Source: an uncultured Bacilli bacterium | GTDB lineage: Bacteria; Bacillota_I; Bacilli_A; RF39; UBA660 | Direction of reading: 5' to 3' | Length of the DNA stretch: 26,095 nucleotides | Assembly: GCA_910578855.1 (NCBI GenBank) | Contig: CAJTRV010000019.1 | Span: forward strand, 1-26,095 | In this document: in pieces, positions 7,575-15,722 of the stretch | Position numbering within the stretch: the stretch's first letter is position 1 | How the letters are laid out: every line of letters begins with the position of its first letter | Translations under genes and position numbers: made by a program | Notes under the pieces: model-generated | Told to the model about the DNA's origin: nothing | The model's database searches: none | What the model saw: the letters and a program-made list of their open reading frames with translations, nothing else

Positions 7575-8462
7575 TTATGAATGGGGATGATGTTTATAAT
7601 TCTCTTTCAATAACTCCTGCGAAACATGGGTATAAATTTGAGTTGTCGATATATCCACATGTCCCAAGAGTTCCTGAATACTTCGTAAATCAGCGCCCTG
7701 ATCTAATAAATGCGTTGCAAAACTGTGGCGCAATGTATGGGGAGAAAATGGTGTTGTAATCTCTTTTTCACGGGCCAACTGTTTTAATATTTTGAAAAAA
7801 CCTTGTCTTGTTAGGGCATTTCCGTGATTGTTTAAAAAGAGATCATCATTTAATTTCCGCTTAATTAGTTTACTACGATCATAACGAATATATTGCGTTA
7901 AAGCTGAAAGTGCATAATCACCAATAGGAATCACCCGTTCTTTCGATCCCTTTCCCATGGTTTTTACCAAAGCTTGCTCGAGATCGACGTCTTTGATTTT
8001 AAGACGAATGAGCTCACTAACCCGTAAACCTGTGGCATACATCAGTTCTAACATCGCTTTATTTCGTGATGTAAAGGCATCGACGACCGTAATATCCAAT
8101 AATCGATTGACCTCTGCTACCGATAAAACAGTTGGCAAACTTTTTTTGGTCTTGGGGAGTTCAATTAAGTCGATGGGGTTTCGTTGAATGATTTTTTCAA
8201 TTAATAAAAACTTATAGAAGGTTCGAATACTCGAAATATGACGTGAGATACTCTTATCACTCATATTGTCTTTTTTTAACGCTTTTAAATACAATTTAAT
8301 GTCATCGCGTTTGATTTGTTGTAAGGAAATACCGCGTTTTTGTTGAAAGGCATAATAATGATTCAAATCGTGTTGATACGCCATGACCGTGTTTTCGCTA
8401 TATTTTTTATCGATTAATAAATAATCGATAAATTCCGCAATTGCTCGTTCAAAATCATTCAT
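7575..8462 (-). CDS. xerD: tyrosine recombinase XerD
   Basis: 295 residues, the normal size for XerC/XerD. The N-terminal SAM-like core-binding domain spans about residues 1-90; the catalytic domain has all six active-site residues: R147 (GLRVSELI), K171 (GKGSKER), H242 and R245 (PHTLRHSFAT), H268 (LLGHVDIS) and Y277 (TQIYTH). Known: XerD with XerC resolves chromosome dimers at dif during division. The XerD rather than XerC or phage-integrase assignment rests on length, the conserved xerD-deoB order and the lack of any prophage gene nearby. The ATG overlaps the corA stop by one base (TAATG), implying translational coupling. No dif site was recognised in the window. Confidence 0.92.
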   Translation of the reverse strand: MNDFERAIAEFIDYLLIDKKYSENTVMAYQHDLNHYYAFQQKRGISLQQIKRDDIKLYLKALKKDNMSDKSISRHISSIRTFYKFLLIEKIIQRNPIDLIELPKTKKSLPTVLSVAEVNRLLDITVVDAFTSRNKAMLELMYATGLRVSELIRLKIKDVDLEQALVKTMGKGSKERVIPIGDYALSALTQYIRYDRSKLIKRKLNDDLFLNNHGNALTRQGFFKILKQLAREKEITTPFSPHTLRHSFATHLLDQGADLRSIQELLGHVDISTTQIYTHVSQELLKENYKHHPHS

Positions 8463-9379
8463 TATAACCAGTTCTTTCGTTTGAAAATATAAGCAACAAT
8501 CATAGAAATAATCAACGATAGAATCACGAGAATAGAAAACGCGAAAACAGAATGACTAAAAAAACCAAGGGGTACATTCATTCCCATAAACGACGAAATC
8601 ATCGTTGGAATCGAAAAAACGATTGTAATACCCGCTAAAAACTTCATCACTTGGTTGAGATTATTAGAAATAATCGTTCCATAAGATTCGGTAAGACTCG
8701 CTAGTAAAGCTTGGTATAAACTAGCCATAGCAATTGCTTGCTTGTTTTCAATAATCGCATCTTCTAGTAGAATATTATCACTCTGATAAAGCGGCAAAAC
8801 AGTTCCCATTGTAATTCGTTCTAACACGATCTCATTTGAGTTTAAAGCATTGATGAAATAAACCAAACTTTTCTCAATCTGTAAAAGCCCCTTCAACGCG
8901 TTATTATTGGTTGCCTGATAGAGTGCACGTTCTTTCTTTTCTAATGATGTCTGTAACGCTTGTAAATAGATAAGATAAGAACTCGCTACTTTTAAAAATA
9001 CCTGAATCGTAAAATTGGTCTTCTCATGACAGATCACGGTTTGGTTTGCAATCATTTGTTGAAAAAAAGCTTCTCCATCTTGACAGACGGTTACAATATG
9101 ATGTTCACCAACGATAATTCCCAAAGGAATAGTCCGGTATCCTCGACTCGTTTTTACAGGCATTTTAAGGACAATTAGCGTGTCTCCATCCCGAACCTCG
9201 ATACGGGCTATTTCATGGTGATCCAATAACTTTAATAGTAGTGAATATTGAATATTGGTATTGTCACTGACAATCTTTAATTCATCGGCTGTATATTGAC
9301 AGACATTTACCCATGTATCAGGTGCCCATGTCTCCAACTTTTGGAGTTTATTTTCTAGCGATTTATATATTTGAATCAT
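8462..9379 (-). CDS. corA: CorA-family magnesium transporter
   Basis: 305 residues, close to the CorA norm. A long soluble N-terminal part (residues 1-245, mixed alpha/beta then helical) is followed by two membrane helices at the C-terminus. The first ends in the pore signature G266-M267-N268 (SSFMGMNVPLG) and the second spans about 275-297, with the basic tail KRKNWL. Known: CorA forms a homopentameric channel for Mg2+, and sometimes Co2+ or Ni2+, gated by cytoplasmic Mg2+. The start ATG at 9377-9379 follows GGTGG. It is the first gene of corA-xerD-deoB. The N-terminal half is diverged, so the transported ion cannot be fixed beyond a divalent cation. Confidence 0.9.
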   Translation of the reverse strand: MIQIYKSLENKLQKLETWAPDTWVNVCQYTADELKIVSDNTNIQYSLLLKLLDHHEIARIEVRDGDTLIVLKMPVKTSRGYRTIPLGIIVGEHHIVTVCQDGEAFFQQMIANQTVICHEKTNFTIQVFLKVASSYLIYLQALQTSLEKKERALYQATNNNALKGLLQIEKSLVYFINALNSNEIVLERITMGTVLPLYQSDNILLEDAIIENKQAIAMASLYQALLASLTESYGTIISNNLNQVMKFLAGITIVFSIPTMISSFMGMNVPLGFFSHSVFAFSILVILSLIISMIVAYIFKRKNWL

Positions 9380-9506
9380 TCTACCACCACTATTATTATA
9401 GCACCCATCCCTCGTTTTTAAAAGTAACTATGTCAAATATCGAATAAGTTTACAAACATTCTATGATTTTCATTCTATTTTTGATAAAATAGGAAGAGGT
9501 GATATT

Positions 9507-10715
9507 ATGAATGAGCCTTTAGCCATTAAATTAAGACCAAAAAAGATCAGTGATATCATTGGTCAACAACACCTTGTCGGACATGATAAGGTGCTCTTTA
9601 ACATGGTTTCTCATAAAAAGTTATTCTCAATGATTTTATATGGAAAACCCGGAATTGGGAAAACGAGTATTGCAATGGCCATCGTTGAAGAATTAGAACT
9701 ACGTTATCGCCTATTAAATGCCGTAATCAACAATAAAAAAGACTTTGATATCGTCTTAGAAGAAGCCAAACTATATGGCGGTATGGTCATTATTATGGAT
9801 GAGATTCATAGGATGAATAAGGACAAACAGGATCTCCTTCTTCCCTACTTAGAAAGTGGACTCATTACTTTAATTGGAATGACAACTTCCAATCCCTATC
9901 ATAAGATCAATCCAGCCATTCGGTCTCGGGTTCAGATTTTTGAGTTAAAAGAATTAACAACCGAAGACACAATAAAAGCTCTAGAAAGAGCAGTCAATAG
10001 TGAATATTTAGATGGGATCAAGATCGACCCTACTGGTATCTCTTATATTGCCAGTCTTGCTGGTGGGGATGTGCGTTTTGCTTATAATCTCCTTGAAGTT
10101 GCTTATTATTCTGCCAATAATTACGAGGTAACCATGGACATCCTCAAAAATATTAATAGTAAACCAGTCTTCTTTCACGACAAAAATGAAGATGGCCACT
10201 ACGATGTCCTAAGTGCCTTTCAAAAATCGATTCGGGGAAGTGATGTTCAAGCGTCTCTCCACTATCTTGCCCGGTTGATTGTCGCCGGAGATCTGGATAG
10301 TATTTATCGGCGCATGAGTGTAATTGCCTACGAAGATATTGGTCTCGCCAATCCGAGTATGGGACCAAAAGTCGAAGCGGCAATTCAAGCTTGTGAACGG
10401 TTGGGTCTTCCAGAAGCCCGTATCCCCTTAGGAACGGTGGTCGTTGAACTAGCACTCTCGCCTAAATCAAATAGTGCTCACATTGCTCTTGATCAAGCCA
10501 TTCATGATATTGAACGCGGAAATACCGGAAATGTTCCCAATCATATTAAAACATCCTCTAAAGATTATCTTTATCCGCATAACTATAAAAATGCCTATGT
10601 TAAACAACAATATCTTCCCGATCAAATCAAAGATAAAAAATACTATCACCCCAAATTAACCAGCAAATATGAACGGATGCTGGCAGATATTTTACACAAT
10701 ATAGAAAAGATGTGA
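9507..10715 (+). CDS. rarA: replication-associated recombination protein A (AAA+ ATPase, MgsA/RarA)
   Basis: 402 residues; slightly shorter than usual (420-450). The clamp-loader-like AAA+ core has Walker A GKPGIGKT (46-53), Walker B VIIMDEIHRM (94-103), sensor 1 GMTTSNP and an arginine finger in NPAIRSR. The C-terminal tetramerisation region carries family signatures such as AFQKSIRGSDVQASLHYLAR and YEDIGLANPSM. Known: RarA works at stalled replication forks with SSB and RecA. The start ATG follows AGGAAGAGGTGAT, a very strong ribosome site. The stop is UGA, showing UGA is not read as Trp here. gpsA starts four bases downstream, so the two form an operon; they have no known functional link. 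Confidence 0.95.
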   Translation: MNEPLAIKLRPKKISDIIGQQHLVGHDKVLFNMVSHKKLFSMILYGKPGIGKTSIAMAIVEELELRYRLLNAVINNKKDFDIVLEEAKLYGGMVIIMDEIHRMNKDKQDLLLPYLESGLITLIGMTTSNPYHKINPAIRSRVQIFELKELTTEDTIKALERAVNSEYLDGIKIDPTGISYIASLAGGDVRFAYNLLEVAYYSANNYEVTMDILKNINSKPVFFHDKNEDGHYDVLSAFQKSIRGSDVQASLHYLARLIVAGDLDSIYRRMSVIAYEDIGLANPSMGPKVEAAIQACERLGLPEARIPLGTVVVELALSPKSNSAHIALDQAIHDIERGNTGNVPNHIKTSSKDYLYPHNYKNAYVKQQYLPDQIKDKKYYHPKLTSKYERMLADILHNIEKM

Positions 10716-10719
10716 ATTT

Positions 10720-11694
10720 ATGAAAATAACCATATTAGGAACCGGTGCTTATGGTCTTGCACTATCATTCATGTTCCATAAAAATAACCACACAATTACA
10801 ATGTGGACCAAATTTGAAGCCGAGTGTAATCTTCTTAAAAACACGCGCGAAAATCCGACACTCCTACCCGGAATCAAAGTGCCAGAAGAGATTATTTTCA
10901 CAACAAATTTAATAGAAGCCGTCAAAGATGCTGATATTATTTTAATTGCGGTACCAGCTAAGTTTGTCGATGATCTTTGCCTAAAACTCCAAGGAATAGT
11001 CGCTAAGAATACGATTCTATTAATTGGAAGCAAGGGAATTGAACAGGATACTTGTCGCTTTGTTTCTGATGTAGTCGAACATTATTTAAGTAATGAGATT
11101 GCTGTTATCTCTGGGCCATCGTTTGCGATCGATATTGCCAATAATGTGCCCATTGGTCTTACACTAGCTTCCCGTCATCAAGATACTTGTTCTATTGTAA
11201 AACAAGCTCTGGAAAATGACTGTTTGAAATTGCGCCCAACCGATGATATTATCGGGGTAGAAATTTGTGGGGCCATTAAAAATGTCATCGCCATTGCTAG
11301 TGGAATGTTAGATGGGATGCAACTTCCTATCTCCACCAAAGCCATGTTTATTACAGAATCACTACATGATATTAAATCATTAATTAATGCCCTAGATGGC
11401 AATGGAAAAACCATTCTATCCTTTGCCGGGTTTGGTGATTTACTTCTAACCTGTACTAGTGAAAAAAGCCGAAACTTTTCCTTTGGAAAATTAATTGGTA
11501 GTGGAGCTTCTAGAGAAGAACTTGATCGCTATTTACAAAATACGACTGTGGAAGGGTTATACACTCTTCAAAGTATTTATCAGCTCCTCCGCAATAAACA
11601 AGTTGATATGCCAATTATCGATTTGATTTATGATATTGTCAATCATCGGAAACAACCCGAAGCTTTACTCACCTTTTTAATCGAAAAGGCCTAA
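10720..11694 (+). CDS. gpsA: NAD(P)-dependent glycerol-3-phosphate dehydrogenase
   Basis: 324 residues, the usual size. It reduces dihydroxyacetone phosphate to sn-glycerol-3-phosphate, the backbone of membrane phospholipids. The Rossmann nucleotide site is ILGTGAYG (residues 5-12), followed by NPTLLPG and the IAVPAKF strand; SKGIE (104-108), SGPSFA (131-136) and the catalytic lysine K187 in CGAIKNVIAIASG are intact, as is FAGFGDLLLTCTS in the substrate domain. It starts four bases after rarA and probably uses translational coupling, since the only ribosome-like sequence lies in the rarA tail. A strong terminator follows. Confidence 0.96.
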   Translation: MKITILGTGAYGLALSFMFHKNNHTITMWTKFEAECNLLKNTRENPTLLPGIKVPEEIIFTTNLIEAVKDADIILIAVPAKFVDDLCLKLQGIVAKNTILLIGSKGIEQDTCRFVSDVVEHYLSNEIAVISGPSFAIDIANNVPIGLTLASRHQDTCSIVKQALENDCLKLRPTDDIIGVEICGAIKNVIAIASGMLDGMQLPISTKAMFITESLHDIKSLINALDGNGKTILSFAGFGDLLLTCTSEKSRNFSFGKLIGSGASREELDRYLQNTTVEGLYTLQSIYQLLRNKQVDMPIIDLIYDIVNHRKQPEALLTFLIEKA

Positions 11695-11709
11695 TTTTAC
11701 AAACTGATT

Positions 11710-11744
11710 AAAAAACATTCGTTGCAACCAATGAATGTTTTTTT
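11710..11744. terminator. terminator of rarA-gpsA, usable on both strands
   Basis: Arms AAAAAACATTCGTTG and CAATGAATGTTTTTTT pair with one G-U around a CAAC loop and end in a T run. The A run on the 5' side lets it also end the small minus-strand gene that stops at 11750. Confidence 0.85.
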
Positions 11745-11749
11745 AATTC

Positions 11750-11845
11750 TTACTTTACCCAAGACCAAAATAATAAAATCACTACTAGGACAAAAAGCGA
11801 AACTAGCGTAATCAATATTCCCATCCGCATACTACTTCTTTTCAT
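11750..11845 (-). CDS. 31-residue single-span membrane peptide
   Basis: ATG at 11843-11845 is preceded by GAGGGGATGAG, an excellent ribosome site. The product starts MKRSSMRMG, then has about 20 hydrophobic residues (ILITLVSLFVLVVILLFW) and ends SWVK with TAA at 11750-11752. The positive N-terminus suggests an inside-in, outside-out single span. It has an extended -10 element just upstream and ends against the gpsA terminator, so it is a complete transcription unit. The call rests on the ribosome site and membrane pattern. No family is recognised; small membrane regulators and type I toxin-like peptides are possible, but no antisense RNA is evident. Confidence 0.55.
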   Translation of the reverse strand: MKRSSMRMGILITLVSLFVLVVILLFWSWVK

Positions 11846-11866
11846 CTCATCCCCTCTTTCTTGATC

Positions 11867-11875
11867 AGTATAACA
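11867..11875 (-). promoter_or_regulatory. extended -10 promoter of the 31-residue peptide gene
   Basis: Minus strand TGTTATACT: a TGn extension followed by -10 TATACT (11867-11872). No convincing -35 box. The transcript would begin about 15 bases before the ATG and include the ribosome site. Confidence 0.35.
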
Positions 11876-11904
11876 AATAAGAATGGCAATTTTGTGAAAA
11901 TCAT

Positions 11905-11932
11905 TTGAAAAAGGTGCGACATATTTTAAAAT
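11905..11932 (+). promoter_or_regulatory. promoter of the tocopherol-cyclase-like gene
   Basis: -35 TTGAAA (11905-11910), 16-base spacer, -10 TAAAAT (11927-11932). Predicted transcription start near 11940 would leave only about 11 bases before the ATG at 11951 but a normal leader before the TTG at 11969. The -10 lies in a 12-base palindrome TATTTTAAAATA (11922-11933). Confidence 0.5.
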
Positions 11933-11968
11933 ACTACGACATATGGTGTAATGATTGGGGGAGATAAT

Positions 11969-12910
11969 TTGAGTAACTTTGCTTTTCAGGGAAGTCTAAA
12001 GAAAAAACATTATTTTGAAGGTTGGTACTATAAAAACGTCACTGTTGATAAACAGATCACAGTTTCGATTATTCCAGGGGTTGCGTTAACCGAAGAAGAT
12101 CCCCATGCATTTATCCAAGTCATCGAAAACGTTCATCATAAGAGTTACTACATTCGTTATGACATCAATGAGGTACTAATACATCACAAACCAGAATGTA
12201 TTCAAATTGCCGATAATTATTTTTACGAAGATTATATCGATCTAAATATTCAAACTAACGAACTAGTTCTAACTGGCTTTCTTTATTATAGTGATTTTAC
12301 AAGAATTAAAACGAGTCGCTATGCTCCAACAATTATGGGACCATTTTCTTATCTACCATTTATGGAGTGCAATCATTCGATTATTAGTATGCATCACTAT
12401 ATTGATGGTATTTTATTCTTAAATGATCAAGAACTAGACTTTGAAGATGGGTATGGCTATATCGAAAAAGATTATGGAACGAGTTTTCCAAGCGAATATC
12501 TGTGGTTACAATCAAATACTTTGGCCCGTGATAATCTTATGTATAAAAAGGTTTCTTTATTTTTATCGCAAGCAACCATTCCCTTTAAATTGTTTCAATT
12601 TAATGGATTTATCGCGGTCTTCACTCTAAACGATAAAGAGTATCGTTTTAGTACTTATCAGGGATCTAAATGTATGAAAAAGATAACCAAAGACGAGACA
12701 GAAAAAATTACTTTGAAAAATCGCCAATATAAATTGGTGTTAAAAATTCAACCTCAAAAAACCATGGCACTACGTTCACCAAAAAGTGGAAAAATGGACG
12801 ATGAAGTACTAGAAAGTTTAGATAGTATTTGCCAAGTAACTCTCTACCAAAAGAAAAAAGTTTTATTTCAACAGAAACTAATCGCCTGCGGGTATGAGAA
12901 AAAAAAGTAA
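11969..12910 (+). CDS. tocopherol-cyclase-like (lipocalin-fold) protein
   Basis: 313 residues from the TTG at 11969. I prefer this start over the ATG at 11951 because GGGGGAG ends seven bases before the TTG, inside the longer reading. Near the start is HYFEGWYYK, and near residue 170 is GYGYIEKDYGTSFPSEYLWLQSN; together these are the signature of the tocopherol cyclase (VTE1-like) family, built from paired beta-barrel halves. Known: plant and cyanobacterial members close the chromanol ring of vitamin E; members in Firmicutes are widespread and uncharacterised. Nothing here suggests tocopherol synthesis, so a lipid- or carotenoid-related hydrolase or isomerase role is only a guess. No signal peptide. 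It is a single gene with its own promoter and terminator. Confidence 0.8.
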   Translation: MSNFAFQGSLKKKHYFEGWYYKNVTVDKQITVSIIPGVALTEEDPHAFIQVIENVHHKSYYIRYDINEVLIHHKPECIQIADNYFYEDYIDLNIQTNELVLTGFLYYSDFTRIKTSRYAPTIMGPFSYLPFMECNHSIISMHHYIDGILFLNDQELDFEDGYGYIEKDYGTSFPSEYLWLQSNTLARDNLMYKKVSLFLSQATIPFKLFQFNGFIAVFTLNDKEYRFSTYQGSKCMKKITKDETEKITLKNRQYKLVLKIQPQKTMALRSPKSGKMDDEVLESLDSICQVTLYQKKKVLFQQKLIACGYEKKK

Positions 12911-12963
12911 CACCACCAATAATCTTTTTGTTAAATAGTGAAACACAGGTGGTGTTTCTTTTA
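12909..12963 (+). terminator. probable terminator after the tocopherol-cyclase-like gene
   Basis: Arms AACACCACC (12909-12917) and GGTGGTGTT (12948-12956) are exact complements, followed by TCTTTT. The 30-base loop is unusually long, which lowers confidence. Confidence 0.5.
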
Positions 12964-13008
12964 TATATAAGAATTAAATTGATTTATCTTGATACGTATA
13001 ATAATACC

Positions 13009-13036
13009 AAAAGAAAAGGCACCTACTTAAGGTACC
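13009..13036 (-). terminator. terminator of the small lipoprotein gene
   Basis: On the minus strand, GGTACCT and AGGTGCC pair (one G-U) around five bases and are followed by TTTTCTTTT. It lies 18 bases beyond the lipoprotein stop codon. Confidence 0.65.
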
Positions 13037-13053
13037 ATAATAATAGTATCATA

Positions 13054-13566
13054 TTATTTTTTCTTCACTTTAGATTCTTCGTACTCATCCGAAAATCCAA
13101 GAACCCTTTTAATAATCTCAATTTCATCAAACCCATTTAATCTTCTACTTCTTGCTTTTGATACTTCTTCATCTGTAAAATAATTAATAATATTTTCTTG
13201 ACCAACAATTACACGGCGTTGCAATATATATTCAGAAGTCTTCTCAGAGGAATCTTTCTCCTCAGAAGAATCTTTAGAAAAATATGTATGATTACATACT
13301 TCACTCTCCCCAAAATACAAACCAGATATGATGCTACGATAGTGATAATGATTTCCATCAGTATTACAAACACCAACTAGAGCAACAATATCCTTAGTTT
13401 TATCATCAAACTCTACAACGAAAGAACCATCTAAAATACTTCCCTGTAAAACGATTGTCTCCTCCGTACATCCAGTTAATGTTGTAAGGGCGAATGACCC
13501 CACCAACCCATAAGTTAATAGTTTAGATACTAGTTTTGAATTAACTTTAAAATTCTTAATCTTCAT
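13054..13566 (-). CDS. small secreted lipoprotein
   Basis: 170 residues from the ATG at 13564-13566, chosen because GGGAGGGG lies just upstream and because the promoter at 13596-13624 would start transcription near 13589, after an upstream in-frame ATG at 13593. The N-terminus is a lipoprotein signal: a basic MKIKNFKVNSK region, a hydrophobic core (LLTYGLVGSFALTTL) and the lipobox LTGC with Cys33 as the lipidated residue. The mature part has a beta-rich segment with VGVCNTDGNHYHYRS, a Ser/Glu/Lys low-complexity linker (KDSSEEKDSSEK) and a charged C-terminus. Two further Cys might form a disulfide outside the cell. The function is unknown; it would be anchored to the outer face of the membrane. 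Confidence 0.7.
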   Translation of the reverse strand: MKIKNFKVNSKLVSKLLTYGLVGSFALTTLTGCTEETIVLQGSILDGSFVVEFDDKTKDIVALVGVCNTDGNHYHYRSIISGLYFGESEVCNHTYFSKDSSEEKDSSEKTSEYILQRRVIVGQENIINYFTDEEVSKARSRRLNGFDEIEIIKRVLGFSDEYEESKVKKK

Positions 13567-13595
13567 AATTTTTCCCCTCCCTAAAAATCGCATTT

Positions 13596-13624
13596 ACTAT
13601 ATCAAACTTGTAATCAACTATCAA
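13596..13624 (-). promoter_or_regulatory. sigma-A promoter of the lipoprotein gene
   Basis: Minus strand: -35 TTGATA (13619-13624), 17-base spacer, -10 TATAGT (13596-13601). Confidence 0.55.
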
Positions 13625-13650
13625 TAAACCGACAGTTGAAGTTGGGTGTA

Positions 13651-13676
13651 AAGAAAAAAGTAATGATCATTACTTT
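13651..13676 (-). terminator. terminator of holA
   Basis: A perfect 20-base palindrome (AAAGTAAT, GATC, ATTACTTT; 13657-13676) followed on the minus strand by a T run. It overlaps the holA stop codon. Confidence 0.75.
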
Positions 13677-14613
13677 ATAGTTCTAAGATAAATAATTCGA
13701 GGGCTAGTTCTTTCTCTACTTGACCACTTTTAATTTGATAATCTAAATCAGCCAATTGTTCTAGGATAGAAAGTAAATAATTACTCTCATAAGCGCGGCT
13801 TTTCTGTAAAGCTAATTTTACCGAATAGGGATGAGCACCTAATTTCGTCGCAATATCACTTTCCCGGTAACCTTGGCGAATCAATTCTTTTGCTTGATAC
13901 ATTAAGCGAAATTGGTTTGAAAGCATTACGACAATCTTAATGGGCTCCTCATTATATTTGAGCATTTCACGATAAATTTCAATAGCTTCTTCCTTTTTTC
14001 GTTGAATAATGGTATCGATAAAATGGAAGATATCGAGGGTGATTGTCTTATGAACCAAAGCTTCAACATCACTGGTTGCAACTACCTTTTCCTCCCATTT
14101 ACATAATTTTAACTTTTCACATTCTTTCTGTAATAATGCAACATTTTCCCCTACTCGTTCTAATAACAAAGGAATCACGCGCGGTTCTAATTGATACCCT
14201 GTTAGCAATTCTTTTACAAAACCATTTAAATTACCACCATGATTACACTCTTTTAGGACCCCATACTTTTTAACAAGCTTGGTAATCTTTTTTGCTTTAT
14301 TCACTTTATCGTGAATAAAAATTAAATGGGTATCAGGGTTCATATGTTTCATATAGTCTTCTAAAGCGATCAAATCATCATCAGAAACCGTTTTCTTAGG
14401 ACTATTAGCAAATATACTCGCCCGGTCAACAAGGATCATTTTAATTGGAGCAAATAAGGAAAAAGTATTCGCATCCTCTAAGATCGTATCCATCGTTGTT
14501 TGTTCCATATCATAACGACTAATATTAATATCATGAATTTGATATTTCTTTTTCAATGCCTCGATTTCCCGCCAGATGAAAAAATCCTCTGTTCCATACA
14601 TTACATAAATCAT
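13675..14613 (-). CDS. holA: DNA polymerase III delta subunit
   Basis: 312 residues from the ATG at 14611-14613, preferred over an ATG six codons upstream because AAAGGTGAAG lies between them at proper distance. Known: delta opens the sliding clamp as part of the clamp loader. Family features seen: the start MIYVMYGTEDFFIWRE, the SLFAPIKMILVDRA strand, HLIFIHDKVNKAKKITKLVKK, LLLERVGENVALLQKECEKL, and the C-terminal collar domain (FHFIDTIIQRKKEEAIEIYREML…IKIVVMLSNQFRLMYQAKEL…GAHPYSVKLAL…LADLDYQIKSG). There is no intact Walker A, as expected for delta. In Bacilli holA usually lies near comEC and rpsT; neither is adjacent here, and the upstream neighbour is divergent. Confidence 0.93.
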   Translation of the reverse strand: MIYVMYGTEDFFIWREIEALKKKYQIHDINISRYDMEQTTMDTILEDANTFSLFAPIKMILVDRASIFANSPKKTVSDDDLIALEDYMKHMNPDTHLIFIHDKVNKAKKITKLVKKYGVLKECNHGGNLNGFVKELLTGYQLEPRVIPLLLERVGENVALLQKECEKLKLCKWEEKVVATSDVEALVHKTITLDIFHFIDTIIQRKKEEAIEIYREMLKYNEEPIKIVVMLSNQFRLMYQAKELIRQGYRESDIATKLGAHPYSVKLALQKSRAYESNYLLSILEQLADLDYQIKSGQVEKELALELFILEL

Positions 14614-14663
14614 ATACTTCACCTTTATCATTATAGCGAACTTTTAAAAAAAATACTAGTCTA

Positions 14664-14692
14664 TTGACGATGAAACAAAAACTTTATATAAT
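14664..14692 (+). promoter_or_regulatory. strong sigma-A promoter of the SGNH hydrolase gene
   Basis: -35 TTGACG (14664-14669), 17-base spacer, -10 TATAAT (14687-14692). Predicted start of transcription near 14699-14700, which rules out the in-frame TTG at 14698 as start codon. Confidence 0.75.
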
Positions 14693-14721
14693 AGTAATTG
14701 CGGATAAAAGAAAGAAGAGAT

Positions 14722-15702
14722 ATGATGGAAGAAAAAAAGAAAACAACAACCAAAGCAAAGAAGAAACAACCAACCAAAAAGAAGCGTGTTTCTTCCGCCC
14801 AAAAGATAGAACGAAGCACTACTAATAAACGCCAACAAGATATTGAGAATATCTTTGCTACCTCACCAAATCGTGATACTAAAATCCCTAAAAAAACAGG
14901 TAAAAAAAGAGTATCAAAAGCCAAAAAGGCATCAGTTGATATCGAGGTTCAAGAAGCAGAAAAAGCGCTAAAAGAAACTATGGTAATGGAAGCGATCAAC
15001 AACCCAATGGAAGAAGATAGAATACCTCAGATCCCAAAACATTATTTATTCTATCTTGGATTTATTCTCATAATAATTAATTTCTTATTCTTATTGTCAC
15101 ATCAACTCATTTTAAATGATATAAACCACACGATTAAAAACACGGAGAACAGAGTTGAATATAGAAACATAAATGACAACATCTTGTTTTTTGGCGATTC
15201 GATTACCAAGCGATATGATTTAGAAACTTATTTTGGCGATCACGTCATTAATCAGGGCATTGATGGCGAAACCGCAGCGGATCTATTAAAACGAATGAAA
15301 ACTAGTGTCTATGATTATAATACCCAGAAGATGTTTTTGTTAATTGGAACCAACGATCTTGCCTATGATGAAGAAATAACAGACATTGTTGAGGATATTG
15401 AAAAAATCATTCAAAAAACTCAGAACCATAATCCTCACACTAAGATTTATATCGAATCGGTATTACCAGTCGCAAAGCGAGCTTTCGATGGAAATCGTAG
15501 TAATCAAACAATTAAAGAATTAAATCAGAAGATTAAATCTCTTTGTGACGAAATGAATGTCACCTATATTTCGTTATACGATGCCTTTTTAGATAAAGAT
15601 GGTTACCTAAAAGAAGAATATACCAAAGATGGCTTACACCTCTCAGAAGCTGGATATCGCCATCTTACAACACTATTAAAAAAATACGTAAATGAAAAGT
15701 AA
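14722..15702 (+). CDS. membrane-anchored SGNH/GDSL hydrolase with Lys-rich cytoplasmic tail
   Basis: 326 residues from the ATG at 14722 (the ATG at 14725 is equally possible). The first ~100 residues are Lys/Thr/Arg-rich and probably disordered (KKKTTTKAKKKQPTKKKR). One membrane span follows (about 107-129, FYLGFILIIINFLFLLSHQLI), then an extracellular SGNH domain with FFGDSITKRY (Ser160), GIDGETAADLL, LIGTNDLA (Asn211) and DGLHLSEAGY (Asp303, His306). All four consensus blocks are present, so an active esterase or lipase-type hydrolase is expected. Known relatives at the Gram-positive surface remove acyl groups from lipids, cell-wall polymers or polysaccharides; which substrate applies here cannot be read. 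The Lys-rich tail might bind phospholipid heads or nucleic acid. Confidence 0.85.
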   Translation: MMEEKKKTTTKAKKKQPTKKKRVSSAQKIERSTTNKRQQDIENIFATSPNRDTKIPKKTGKKRVSKAKKASVDIEVQEAEKALKETMVMEAINNPMEEDRIPQIPKHYLFYLGFILIIINFLFLLSHQLILNDINHTIKNTENRVEYRNINDNILFFGDSITKRYDLETYFGDHVINQGIDGETAADLLKRMKTSVYDYNTQKMFLLIGTNDLAYDEEITDIVEDIEKIIQKTQNHNPHTKIYIESVLPVAKRAFDGNRSNQTIKELNQKIKSLCDEMNVTYISLYDAFLDKDGYLKEEYTKDGLHLSEAGYRHLTTLLKKYVNEK

Positions 15703-15722
15703 TCAAAAACGATTACTTTTTT
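15695..15722. terminator. bidirectional terminator between the hydrolase and kinase-like genes
   Basis: Arms AAAAGTAATC (15695-15704) and GATTACTTTT (15711-15720) are exact complements around AAAAAC, with T and A runs outside. It overlaps both stop codons. Confidence 0.8.

Noticed and set aside
7575..8462. xerD as a phage or integron integrase marking a mobile element
   Set aside because: Normal XerD length, conserved operon with deoB, and no phage genes or attachment repeats nearby.
9395..9403. Extended -10 element (TGCTATAAT, minus) upstream of corA
   Set aside because: Transcription would start within the corA ribosome site, and the nearest TTGACA is 30 bases from the -10, so I do not call it a promoter.
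10153..10455. 100-codon open frame on the minus strand inside rarA
   Set aside because: Antisense to conserved RarA sequence, no ribosome site or promoter.
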